Source: Candidatus Mcinerneyibacteriota bacterium (GTDB lineage Bacteria; Macinerneyibacteriota; Macinerneyibacteria; Macinerneyibacteriales; DSCS01). Taken from it: DNA of 64,000 nucleotides. The stretch covers positions 1 through 64,000 of the forward strand of contig JAFGWL010000001.1 of the NCBI GenBank assembly GCA_016937175.1. The letters are read 5' to 3'. Shown piece after piece: positions 29,587 to 38,447 of this stretch. Under the pieces are notes generated by a model that was not told the origin of the DNA, did not search any database, and saw only the letters and a program-made list of their open reading frames with translations. Made by a program: the position numbers and the translations under genes. Position 1 is the first letter of the stretch; every line of letters begins with the position of its first letter.

Positions 29587-30340
29587 GATGGAGTACCTCC
29601 TCGACAAATTGCATATATGAAGTCGCGCCGGCTGATTTGATATCGTAGAAAATAATGGGAAGTCCGAACGAGGGTGCTTCACTGAGTTTTACGTTGCGGG
29701 GAATGACTGTATTGTAGACCTTCTCCTTGAAATAGGCCCGGATATCATCAACGACTTGCTGAGCCAGATTGATGCGTTTGTCGAACATGGTCAGGAGGAT
29801 CCCCTGGATGTAAAGTTGAGGGTTAAGGTTCTTTTTGATAAGGTTAAACGTATGGACGAGCTGTGCGACTCCTTCCAAAGCATAATATTCGCATTGAATG
29901 GGGATGATCAGTCCTTGAGAAGCCACCAAAGCGTTGATGGTCAGAAGACCCAGAGAGGGCGGAGAATCGATGATAATATAATCATAGTCTTCTTTCAGGG
30001 GCTCCAGGATATTTTTCAGCTGCATCTCACGGGCCATGACACCGACAAGCTCCACCTGAGCGCCGCTCAGATCAGCATGTGAAGGAAGCAGGTCCAAATT
30101 TTTGATCCCTGTCTTCATAATAACATTTTCTACCGCCTCATGCTTGATCAGGACATCGTAGATGGAGACGGCGATGCTCTCCTTGTTGATTCCGATACCG
30201 CTGACGGCATTGGCCTGTGGGTCAACATCGACCAGCAGGACGGATTTCCCGTATACGGCCAGACAGGCGGCCATATTCACCGCTGTGGTCGTTTTTCCCA
30301 CGCCGCCCTTTTGATTGACTATTGAAATGACACGTCCCAT
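29564..30340 (-). CDS. parA: Chromosome partitioning ATPase ParA/Soj
   Basis: NQKGGVGKTTTAVNMAACLA, LLVDVDPQANAVSG, YIIIDSPPSLGLLT. Confidence 0.97.
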   Translation of the reverse strand: MGRVISIVNQKGGVGKTTTAVNMAACLAVYGKSVLLVDVDPQANAVSGIGINKESIAVSIYDVLIKHEAVENVIMKTGIKNLDLLPSHADLSGAQVELVGVMAREMQLKNILEPLKEDYDYIIIDSPPSLGLLTINALVASQGLIIPIQCEYYALEGVAQLVHTFNLIKKNLNPQLYIQGILLTMFDKRINLAQQVVDDIRAYFKEKVYNTVIPRNVKLSEAPSFGLPIIFYDIKSAGATSYMQFVEEVLHHEKESVR

Positions 30341-30364
30341 AAATCACCACCTGAAAATAAACTA

Positions 30365-30380
30365 TGTTTCACGTGAAACC
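30365..30380. promoter_or_regulatory. parS site 1
   Basis: TGTTTCACGTGAAACC, one mismatch to the parS palindrome TGTTTCACGTGAAACA. Confidence 0.93.
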
Positions 30381-30391
30381 CCGCGAAATGT

Positions 30392-30420
30392 ATGATAACA
30401 CCCTTTAAAAAGGGGCGCAA
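30392..30420 (-). promoter_or_regulatory. Candidate parA promoter
   Basis: On the minus strand TTGCGC (30420-30415), 17-nt spacer, TATCAT (30397-30392); lies between the two parS sites. Confidence 0.45.
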
Positions 30421-30439
30421 TGTAAAAGTCTGAAGAAGA

Positions 30440-30455
30440 TGTTTCACGTGAAACA
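30440..30455. promoter_or_regulatory. parS site 2
   Basis: Perfect TGTTTCACGTGAAACA. Confidence 0.96.
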
Positions 30456-30461
30456 GTTAAG

Positions 30462-30484
30462 GGGGGGCGGGAAGCCCGCCCCCC
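30462..30484 (-). terminator. GC-rich stem-loop after thrS (terminator-like, no clear U-tract)
   Basis: GGGGGGCGGG-AAG-CCCGCCCCCC, 10-bp perfect stem just past the thrS stop. Confidence 0.5.
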
Positions 30485-30487
30485 TGG

Positions 30488-32404
30488 TCAACGTTTAAGT
30501 CGGATATCGTCTAGGACGAGGCGGGTGAAGTCATCGAGAGTGAAAGATCCCAGGTCTTCTCCCGTGCGGGATCTGACAGAGACAGTCTTCTCTTCTTCTT
30601 CTTTGTCTCCTATAATGAGCATGTAGGGGACTTTCTCGGTGACCTGGGCGTCACGGATCTTTTTCCCCACTTTTTCGTTTCTGGAGTCGATATCGGCATA
30701 GACCCCTGAATTTGAGAGCGCATCTTTTATCCGGCCGGCGTAATCAAGGTGGCGGTCGGCAATGGGGAGGATCTTGGCGTGAACGGGGAGAAGCCATGCG
30801 GGAAAGGCGCCTGCATAGTGCTCTATGAGAACCCCGAAAAACCGTTCCAGGGAACCCATGAGCGCCCGGTGGATCATAATAGGGCGATGAGGCTCTCCGT
30901 CATCTCCGATGTAGTGGATGTCAAATCGCTGAGGAAGATTGAAGTCTACCTGGATCGTGGTACATTGCCAGCTTCTGTTCAGGGAGTCGCGGATCTTGAT
31001 ATCGATCTTGGGGCCGTAAAAGACTCCTTCGCCGGGATCGACGGTATAGTCCAGCCCGGTATCTTTCAAAGCTTCTTCCAGGGCGCGTGTGGCAATATCC
31101 CACTGTTCAAGCTCGCCTACATACTTTTCAGGGCGAGTGGAGAGGTAGACATCGAATTTTTCAAAACCGAAGACATGGAGGACTCTCTTTGTAAAAGCGA
31201 TAAGGTCCATGATCTCCTGGTGCAGCTGGTCGGGACGGCAGAAGATGTGAGCATCATCCTGAGTAAAACCCCGGACGCGCATGAGGCCGTGCAGTACCCC
31301 GGAGCGTTCGTAGCGGTAGACCGTTCCGAATTCCGCAGTCTTTACAGGGAGGTCGCGATAACTCCGTGTCTCGTTTTTAAAGATAAGGACATGGAAGGGG
31401 CAGTTCATGGGTTTGAGAAGATACTCTTCCTCGTCGATAGTGATGGGTGAAAACATGTTTTCCCGGTAGAAGTTCCAATGCCCCGATGTCTTCCAGAGGT
31501 CGGACTTTGAGATGTGGGGTGTGTTGACGATGGAATAGCCGGCGCGGATGAGTTCATCGATGAGGTAGTCTTCGAGTTTTCTGCGGATAAAGGCGCCCTT
31601 GGGAAGCCAATAGACGAGTCCGGGGCCGAAATCGGGTTCTATATGGAACAAGCCCATCTGTTTTCCCAGTTTTCTGTGGTCTCTCATCCTGGCCTCTTCC
31701 ATAGCCCTGATGTGGTCGTCAAGGGCTTCTCCGGAGAAGAAAGCTGTACCGTAGATCCTTTGCAGCATCTTGTTTTTCTCATCTCCCCGCCAATATGCTC
31801 CTGCTACAGAGAGGAGCCTGAAATGTTTTACACGCCCCGTTGCAGGAAGATGAGGGCCGCGGCAGAGGTCTGAAAAATCCCCTTGTTCGTAGAGTGAAAT
31901 GGGTTCTTCGGGGGGAATGTCCCGTAGAAGTTCTTCTTTATAGGGTTCCTTTTTTTCGTGGAAATAATCCTGGGCCTCCCGGGCAGAGAGGGTCCTTCGC
32001 GTAATAGGGATGTTCTCTTTGATTATATTCCGCATTTCCTTTTCTATGGTGGCCAGATCCTCATCGGAAAAGGTATGGTCAAGGTCGAAGTCATAATAAA
32101 AGCCGTTGTCGATAGCCGGGCCGATGGCCACGGCAACAGGAGAAAAAAGCCTTTTAACGGCCTGAGCCATGATATGAGCCGTGGTGTGACGCAGGACTTC
32201 CAGGGCCTCGGGATCTTTTTCTGTGACGATCCGTAAGGAGGTGTCCCGGGTAAGAGCTGTGGATAAGTCGACCATTTTACCGTCGGATACACCGCACACG
32301 GCTATCTTGGCCAGGCTGCGGCTGATCTGTCCCGCTGCATCGAGGACGGTGGCCCCGTTTTCGACTTCAAGGATGCCTCCGTCGGGAAGTGTTAGTTTGA
32401 TCAT
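30488..32404 (-). CDS. thrS: Threonyl-tRNA synthetase
   Basis: TGS domain, HTTAHIMAQAVKRLF, MNCPFHVLIFK, RVRGFTQDDAHIFCRPDQ. Confidence 0.97.
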   Translation of the reverse strand: MIKLTLPDGGILEVENGATVLDAAGQISRSLAKIAVCGVSDGKMVDLSTALTRDTSLRIVTEKDPEALEVLRHTTAHIMAQAVKRLFSPVAVAIGPAIDNGFYYDFDLDHTFSDEDLATIEKEMRNIIKENIPITRRTLSAREAQDYFHEKKEPYKEELLRDIPPEEPISLYEQGDFSDLCRGPHLPATGRVKHFRLLSVAGAYWRGDEKNKMLQRIYGTAFFSGEALDDHIRAMEEARMRDHRKLGKQMGLFHIEPDFGPGLVYWLPKGAFIRRKLEDYLIDELIRAGYSIVNTPHISKSDLWKTSGHWNFYRENMFSPITIDEEEYLLKPMNCPFHVLIFKNETRSYRDLPVKTAEFGTVYRYERSGVLHGLMRVRGFTQDDAHIFCRPDQLHQEIMDLIAFTKRVLHVFGFEKFDVYLSTRPEKYVGELEQWDIATRALEEALKDTGLDYTVDPGEGVFYGPKIDIKIRDSLNRSWQCTTIQVDFNLPQRFDIHYIGDDGEPHRPIMIHRALMGSLERFFGVLIEHYAGAFPAWLLPVHAKILPIADRHLDYAGRIKDALSNSGVYADIDSRNEKVGKKIRDAQVTEKVPYMLIIGDKEEEEKTVSVRSRTGEDLGSFTLDDFTRLVLDDIRLKR

Positions 32405-32421
32405 AATTAGCTCCTTTCAAT

Positions 32422-33402
32422 TCATGGATAGACGAGGTCCTGCAGGCGGACTTCCACGATGAAGGCCTGCTGCTTTTTATCCTGGAAACTGTGCCGGTAG
32501 ATATAGAGGCTGCCGTCGTTGTAGTAACCGTATCCCAGGGGGTAGCGGATTTTCGCGTAGGGGGCCTTGTCGTTGAGTCGGATGAGTTCCAATGTCCCTC
32601 CTCCGTTGACACTCCAATAGGTGACAAACAGGTAGGGGCCAACCTGCCCCAGGTCATAGACGACCCCGTTTTTCTGGATAGAGTTCTTTTTATAAGAAGC
32701 CGTAATGGGTTCTGATGTTTCAAACGTCTTTGTCCGGCGTCCTTTGATTTGATAAAGGGTGGAGTCATATTGAAAAGTATAAAGGAGGTTCCCTTCAGTA
32801 TCACGGCCAAAAAGGATATTGCCGGGAATCGGCGGCGAAGAAGTAAAGGCCACTTCGCCCGGACTGCCCAAATGTGTGCAACGCAAGAGCGAAAAGTCAC
32901 CGTCAATGGTGGAGCCGAAGACCCAGAGGTCCTTGCCCAGTATAAAAAGATTCAAAATCTGGCGGATACCCGGAACATAGGAGGTCCCTTCGTAATGGAA
33001 AGAGTCCTCTTTGAATTGAAATCTGGTGATGCGGTTTCCCTGATCGGCGAACCAGAAAGCAGAACCGCTGGTCGTAAAAAGAGAGAGCCGGGATAATTGT
33101 CCCTCTTCCTGTCCCCGGATAAAATAGTAATATTGCTTTTGAGACATGTTCTCTTTGTCGAAAAAGATCAGGGCGTTCTGATCGGGGGATACGAAGATAT
33201 GGTGTCCCTGAAACAGCCCTTTGTATTCGAGTTTGGGATGATCCTCACCGGAAGGGAGGGGGTGGATGGATAAAAAGGGCGTGATATCCGGTTGGTAGAT
33301 CGCTCCCTTTTTTCCTCCCCCGAAAAGGTGAGGGGGAAAAGAGAAAAGGAAGAAAACGATTAGGAGAGCAAAACAAGTCTTATTCTTCGACGGAGATGTC
33401 AT
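32422..33402 (-). CDS. Exported protein, unknown function (possible beta-propeller)
   Basis: Hydrophobic signal LLIVFFLFSFPPHLFGG followed by beta-rich sequence. Confidence 0.6.
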   Translation of the reverse strand: MTSPSKNKTCFALLIVFFLFSFPPHLFGGGKKGAIYQPDITPFLSIHPLPSGEDHPKLEYKGLFQGHHIFVSPDQNALIFFDKENMSQKQYYYFIRGQEEGQLSRLSLFTTSGSAFWFADQGNRITRFQFKEDSFHYEGTSYVPGIRQILNLFILGKDLWVFGSTIDGDFSLLRCTHLGSPGEVAFTSSPPIPGNILFGRDTEGNLLYTFQYDSTLYQIKGRRTKTFETSEPITASYKKNSIQKNGVVYDLGQVGPYLFVTYWSVNGGGTLELIRLNDKAPYAKIRYPLGYGYYNDGSLYIYRHSFQDKKQQAFIVEVRLQDLVYP

Positions 33403-33844
33403 AACCCATATCCTCCTCTGTGGATAGAACGATAAAGGTCTCCACATTGCGGATAGACGGAATGATAAAAGAGATCCTTTTCATGAGAAACTCTTCGAGT
33501 GCTGTGATCGAGTCCATGGAGACATTAAGGATGAAATCGTATTTGCCTGTGGTAAAGTAATAGGACCGTATCTCTTTGCAGGAAATAATGGCGTCTCTGA
33601 TCTTGTCCAAAGACTCCATGTTTTTTCGGTCGATGGTGATAGCCATAATAGCCGTGATCTTCTTCCCCAGTTTTTCCGGGTCGAGGATCGCTTTATACCC
33701 TTTGATAAAACCATTGTTTTCAAGCTTTTTGATCCGCTCCAGAACGGCGGGGGTAGAAAGGCCGATACGTTCGGCGATGGCTTTGTTGGTGATGCGCCCG
33801 TTGAGTTGCAGGATATTCAGGATCTGTCTGTCGATTCGGTCCAT
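33380..33844 (-). CDS. Lrp/AsnC-family transcriptional regulator
   Basis: MDRIDRQILNILQLNGRITNKAIAERIGLSTPAVLERIKKLE HTH plus RAM-like domain. Confidence 0.93.
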   Translation of the reverse strand: MDRIDRQILNILQLNGRITNKAIAERIGLSTPAVLERIKKLENNGFIKGYKAILDPEKLGKKITAIMAITIDRKNMESLDKIRDAIISCKEIRSYYFTTGKYDFILNVSMDSITALEEFLMKRISFIIPSIRNVETFIVLSTEEDMGYDISVEE

Positions 33845-33859
33845 AGAAAACCTCCCGGT

Positions 33860-34978
33860 TTAACCTAATGTGTTGAAAAACGTACGGATAGCCTCGATAA
33901 CGGCTTCCGTCTCTTCCCCTGTCATGTCGGGAAAGATAGGGAGGGCCAGGATCGACCGGGCTGTTTGCTCTGCTACAGGAAAGTCACCCTCGCTGTACCC
34001 CAGGAAAGAAAAACACTCCTGAAGATGAAGCGGAAGAGGGTAATAGATCGCATTGCCGATTTCTTTTTCATCCAGATAACTCTTTAAATCATCACGATAT
34101 GACGTTATAAGAGAGTAAACATAATATACTGGATCGCATTCAGGCTTAATCACAGGTAAACGTATTTCCTGAATGTTATTCAGGCCTGTATTATAGGAAG
34201 ATGCAATTGCAGCACGAGCCTGTATATCCTCGTCGATGGTCTGGAGTTTAACGCGGAGGACTGCGGCCTGCAGGGTGTCGAGACGGCTGTTATATCCGAC
34301 TTCGCTATGAAAATAACGCCGGGATTCCCCGTGGCGACGCAAAGACCGTAAACGCTGTGCCAGTTCTTCCGAATGTGTGACGGCCATCCCTGCATCACCA
34401 TAAGCCCCCAGGGTTTTAGTGGGATAGAAGGAAAAGATCCCGATGTCTCCCAGGGTCCCGGCTTTCCGGCTCCGGTAGGACATGCCGAAGGCTTCGGCTG
34501 CGTCTTCCAGCAGAGCCAACCCGTTTTGCTCGGCCAAAGAGAGAAGAGGTCCCATTTCGGCAGTCTGGGTAAAGAGGTGAACGGGAAGGATTGCCTTTGT
34601 CTTGGGAGAGATCTTCTCCGCAGCACGGACGGGATCAAGATTAAAAGTCTCTGGGTCGATATCTGCGAAGACAGGGACTGCTCCCAGGCGTGTAATGGCG
34701 CTGACAGAAGCAAAAAAGGTAAAGGGGGAGGTGATCACTTCATCCCCCGGGCCGACTCCCAACGCATGGAGTCCCAGGAGAAGGGCATCAGATCCGCTGG
34801 CCAGGCCTACAGCATAAGGGACGTCAAGGTAGGCCTCGACCTCTTCTTCAAGAGCTGAGACATCGCGCCCCAGAATATAATCACCACGGAGGAGGACCTC
34901 TTCCATAGCTTTATCAAAAAGGCCTTTTTTTCTTTGGTATTCACGGACACCGGTAAAAAAGGGAACAGCCATAGTCAT
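33860..34978 (-). CDS. DegT/DnrJ/EryC1/StrS-family sugar aminotransferase (WbpE-like)
   Basis: ASGSDALLLGLHALGVGPGDEVITSPFTF, EDAAEAFG, FSFYPTKTLGAYGDAG. Confidence 0.92.
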   Translation of the reverse strand: MTMAVPFFTGVREYQRKKGLFDKAMEEVLLRGDYILGRDVSALEEEVEAYLDVPYAVGLASGSDALLLGLHALGVGPGDEVITSPFTFFASVSAITRLGAVPVFADIDPETFNLDPVRAAEKISPKTKAILPVHLFTQTAEMGPLLSLAEQNGLALLEDAAEAFGMSYRSRKAGTLGDIGIFSFYPTKTLGAYGDAGMAVTHSEELAQRLRSLRRHGESRRYFHSEVGYNSRLDTLQAAVLRVKLQTIDEDIQARAAIASSYNTGLNNIQEIRLPVIKPECDPVYYVYSLITSYRDDLKSYLDEKEIGNAIYYPLPLHLQECFSFLGYSEGDFPVAEQTARSILALPIFPDMTGEETEAVIEAIRTFFNTLG

Positions 34979-34986
34979 CCTTTCTT

Positions 34987-36030
34987 TTAACGGGGGTAGT
35001 TCAGGGGGAGGCTTATCATGCGGTTTTCCATATTGCTCTGGTAGATGGCCAGTATCAGTTCCAGGCTTTTTTTGCCTGACCGTCCGTCTGTAGAAGGCGC
35101 TGCCTCTCCGTTCAGGACTTGGAGGACGTTTTTATAGTATTGAAGATGTCCGAATCCGTAGACATTGGGCGGGGTGTAGTTGGATTCGCAGATGGCCTTG
35201 TCTTCAGGTTGTGAATCGGCGAATTCCCATTTTTCTACATTGTTCAAGGCCATTCCCCCGATCCGGACCGTCCCCTTCTCTCCGATAACGGTGAGAGACC
35301 CTTCCAGGTTGTTTGGATAGGTCAGCATAGTGACCTGGATGACACCCATGGCTCCACTGCGAAATCTCAGAAGAGCTGCTCCAGTGTCTTCGGCTTCTAT
35401 CTTCCGGGCTAATGTGGCCGTCTGTCCCATGACGCTTTCTACAGGCCCCCCGATCCATTGGATGAGGTCCACGTAGTGGCTGGCCTGGTTCATAAAGCAG
35501 CCGCCGTCGAACTCCCATGTGCCCCGCCAGGGAGCCATATCGTAGTAATCCTGAGGACGGGTCCAGAAGACGGTTGTGTTAAGGAAGTAGATCTTTCCGA
35601 ACCGGCCTTCATCCACGGCCTTTTTCAGCCCGGCGACGCCGGGATTGAGACGGTTTTGCTTCACTACGAAGAGATGGACGCCATGATGGTCGCAAGTCCG
35701 GATAAGAGCTTCGGCATCCTCGAGCCGGACGGCCATAGGTTTCTCGCTGAGAACATGAATCCCTCTTTTGGCTGCTTCTATTCCCATAGCCGGATGGAGG
35801 CCTGAAGGGGTGCAGATGCTGACCAGGTCCATGGGGACTTTATCAAGCATCTCCCTGTAATCTTTATAAAAAGGGACCCCGAAAGCTTGCGCTGCATTAC
35901 TTGCCCTCTCTTCGACGATATCGCAGACAGCTGTCAGCTGGACAGCGTCTCCCAGGTTTTTCAAGGTTTCAAAATGATTTTTACTGATCCGGCCACAGCC
36001 GATTAGTCCGATCTTGATGGTCATGGTCAT
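34987..36030 (-). CDS. Gfo/Idh/MocA-family oxidoreductase (WbpB-like)
   Basis: IGLIGCGRISKNHFETL, VSICTPSGLHPAMGIEAAKRGIHVLSEKPMA. Confidence 0.9.
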   Translation of the reverse strand: MTMTIKIGLIGCGRISKNHFETLKNLGDAVQLTAVCDIVEERASNAAQAFGVPFYKDYREMLDKVPMDLVSICTPSGLHPAMGIEAAKRGIHVLSEKPMAVRLEDAEALIRTCDHHGVHLFVVKQNRLNPGVAGLKKAVDEGRFGKIYFLNTTVFWTRPQDYYDMAPWRGTWEFDGGCFMNQASHYVDLIQWIGGPVESVMGQTATLARKIEAEDTGAALLRFRSGAMGVIQVTMLTYPNNLEGSLTVIGEKGTVRIGGMALNNVEKWEFADSQPEDKAICESNYTPPNVYGFGHLQYYKNVLQVLNGEAAPSTDGRSGKKSLELILAIYQSNMENRMISLPLNYPR

Positions 36031-36119
36031 CCTCCTTAGTTGAACTATAATAGGATTATCACATTTTGCAAGGGAAAGTTAATATGATTAGGAATGCAGG
36101 TGCAGTTTCCTAATAAATA

Positions 36120-36860
36120 TCAGTTGTTTTGGAGCTTCTCCGGATGAGCAGTGCGTTTCTTCAAGGCAAGGAAGACCTGGTTGAGATACGACCATTCCCG
36201 AAGGGAGAGGGGCCATTTCTGAATGGTATTCCGTAAAAGAGTCCTGTTTTTATCGGCGGTGATCTCCTTTTGGAAAAGATGGGAAGAGATCAGGGAAAAA
36301 AGGTTTTCAAAGAGTTCTTCTTTTTTGAGGGCATCTGCCCCGTTCTTTTTTGAGGAAGGAGCCGCAGAAGAGGGAGATGTCAGCGGGGAAAGGGAGAAGG
36401 CCGTGAGAAGAACGGCATGGGCAAGGTTCAGGGAAGGGTAAGCCGGGGACGTAGGAATAGAGACGGTCGCCGAGATATAGCGTAGCTCCTCATTGTTGAG
36501 CCCGTTTGTCTCATTTCCGAAAAGAAGTCCGGCACGTGTCTCCGGAGCTTCGTTCAGAGAAGAGGCAAGTTCTGGCAGCGAGATTTGCGGATACTCTTTC
36601 CGGGGACGCGCAGTGAGAGCATAGATATGGTCTACTTCAGCAGCAAACTCTTCAAGGGAGCGGCCTGTAATGAGCCGGTGAAGGGCATTTTTTGTCCCGG
36701 CAGCCATCTTTCCGACAATCTCTTCATCATAATGGAGAGGATCGATGACCCAGAGGCGGCGGAATCCCATATTAGAGAGCGCGCGGAAGGATGAGCCGAT
36801 ATTTCCCGAGTCAAAAGTCCGTATCAGGGCAAATTGGATCCGGTCAGATCGCATGGTCAT
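36120..36860 (-). CDS. TrmJ-like SpoU-family RNA 2'-O-methyltransferase
   Basis: FALIRTFDSGNIGSSFRAL, GLLFGNETNGLNNEEL, SLNLAHAVLLTAF knot motifs. Confidence 0.85.
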   Translation of the reverse strand: MTMRSDRIQFALIRTFDSGNIGSSFRALSNMGFRRLWVIDPLHYDEEIVGKMAAGTKNALHRLITGRSLEEFAAEVDHIYALTARPRKEYPQISLPELASSLNEAPETRAGLLFGNETNGLNNEELRYISATVSIPTSPAYPSLNLAHAVLLTAFSLSPLTSPSSAAPSSKKNGADALKKEELFENLFSLISSHLFQKEITADKNRTLLRNTIQKWPLSLREWSYLNQVFLALKKRTAHPEKLQNN

Positions 36861-37779
36861 AAAAATCCTTTCCGTCTGTAAAAACTGTTTTTGTCTCATG
36901 AAGGTAGCGGGTCAGGAACTTGAGCAGAGAAATAAGGCCCTTGCCTAAAACGAAAGGGGCCAGAAGGAGAAGGAAGATGAGAAAAGAGGTCTTTTGAAAA
37001 GTGACTTTGTGAAAAGCAGCTTTGAAAAGGAGGGCGGTGAAACCTGCTGCGGCCCCGGCAAAGAGGGTTGTCCCGACTGTCAAAAGAAACGGTATGTGGA
37101 AACGTGCCGGCAGGGTCCCGTAGAGGATTTCTCCTGATACTCCGTCCAGAATGAATAGATAGCGTTGGCTCTGAAAGGAGTATTCGGTCACGTGGAGGGG
37201 GTAAAAAAGGAGGGTTGTGTGAAAGTCAAGTCCCGAGCGGAAAAGAGTCTCGTCTGTATCACGGGAAAGGGCCATAAGAGTCTGGTCGGCCCGGGGGAAA
37301 GGCAGGGTGGGAAGAATGATCCGCCCCTCCGCCGGAGGGGTGAGAGAGAAGGGTTTAAGAGACCCGAATCCGTAGAGAGATCTCCCGGAGTCGATCTTCA
37401 AGTTCTCCGGACAAGGAAAGGACGCCGGCCGGGCAGCAGGCAGCACCAAAGAAAGAGGGGAGAGATCCAGCCTCTTCTTCTCCCCGGTAAGCAAAAGGCG
37501 GGCCAGGATCCCCTCTAACTGATAAAAGGGTACATAGTAGAGTTCATGAGAAAGAAAAGAGGAGGGGGATATCCGCTCCCTGAGAAAGGAAGATATCTTT
37601 CGTGCGGCTATCTCAGATGTCAATTTATTGTGAAACCAGATTTCCGGGACCTCTTCCGGATGAGAGGCACGGATGGGCGTTCCGCAATAGGGGCATTCGA
37701 TCTTTTTATTCCATTGATATTCTGACAGTTCGAGGTCTGCGCTGCAGCGGGGACAGCGGATAATATCGATCTGAAGCAA
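36844..37779 (-). CDS. Zinc-ribbon plus C-terminal TM protein, unknown function
   Basis: CPRC...CPYCG pair, C-terminal hydrophobic helices; TTG start at 37779 after AAAGGAGG. Confidence 0.65.
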   Translation of the reverse strand: MLQIDIIRCPRCSADLELSEYQWNKKIECPYCGTPIRASHPEEVPEIWFHNKLTSEIAARKISSFLRERISPSSFLSHELYYVPFYQLEGILARLLLTGEKKRLDLSPLSLVLPAARPASFPCPENLKIDSGRSLYGFGSLKPFSLTPPAEGRIILPTLPFPRADQTLMALSRDTDETLFRSGLDFHTTLLFYPLHVTEYSFQSQRYLFILDGVSGEILYGTLPARFHIPFLLTVGTTLFAGAAAGFTALLFKAAFHKVTFQKTSFLIFLLLLAPFVLGKGLISLLKFLTRYLHETKTVFTDGKDFYDHAI

Positions 37780-37780
37780 C

Positions 37781-38446
37781 TTAACCTCCTTTAAGGAGCG
37801 CCATCCCAAAGAAAAAAAGAGCGGCAAGAGAGAGCAGCAGGAGAAGAGGAGACTTCATGAGAAAAAAGACTGCTGCAAAGGACGTTAGGATGAGAAAGAG
37901 CAAGACGATACGGTTTTGGCGGACCCGCAGGCGGGAAAGATGATCGGGGAGATCCGCGGTGTAAAGTCCTCCTGTGACGTTGTCGATAAGCATCCTGACG
38001 GGATGTCCTTCCAGGTTTTCCGTGAAGAGGGTGAAGGGAATAAGAAAAAGGGAATGGGGTGATTGCGGTCCTTCAAAATGGAGAGAGGGGGCTTCGCCGG
38101 GTTCCAGGGGGATGACCCGGTCAGCCCGCGGGACATATCCTTTAAGTTCCAAAAAGGATTCTTCTCCGCACGGAGCCCATGCTCCTTCAGGGGTCTTCAT
38201 AAAAGGGATGTTCAGCGTTGACTGGGAGGTGATCGTGAAATCATCCATGGGCAGACCGCGGCCCCTCAAGGCTCCGATCAATGTTTGTTTCGCCCGAAGC
38301 GGAGAAAGTGCGGAAGGTATCTGGAAAAAAAGCAGGGCATCTCCGGGTGTCGGATAGAGGGTATTGTGGCACCAGGGACAGGAGACGGCGGTATGATAAC
38401 GGGTGATCGTGACCGGTGCGCCGCATGCTGGACAGGCTCGTTCCAT
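37781..38446 (-). CDS. Zinc-ribbon plus C-terminal TM protein, unknown function
   Basis: CPACGAP...CPWCHN pair, C-terminal double hydrophobic segment. Confidence 0.7.
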   Translation of the reverse strand: MERACPACGAPVTITRYHTAVSCPWCHNTLYPTPGDALLFFQIPSALSPLRAKQTLIGALRGRGLPMDDFTITSQSTLNIPFMKTPEGAWAPCGEESFLELKGYVPRADRVIPLEPGEAPSLHFEGPQSPHSLFLIPFTLFTENLEGHPVRMLIDNVTGGLYTADLPDHLSRLRVRQNRIVLLFLILTSFAAVFFLMKSPLLLLLSLAALFFFGMALLKGG

Positions 38447-38447
38447 C

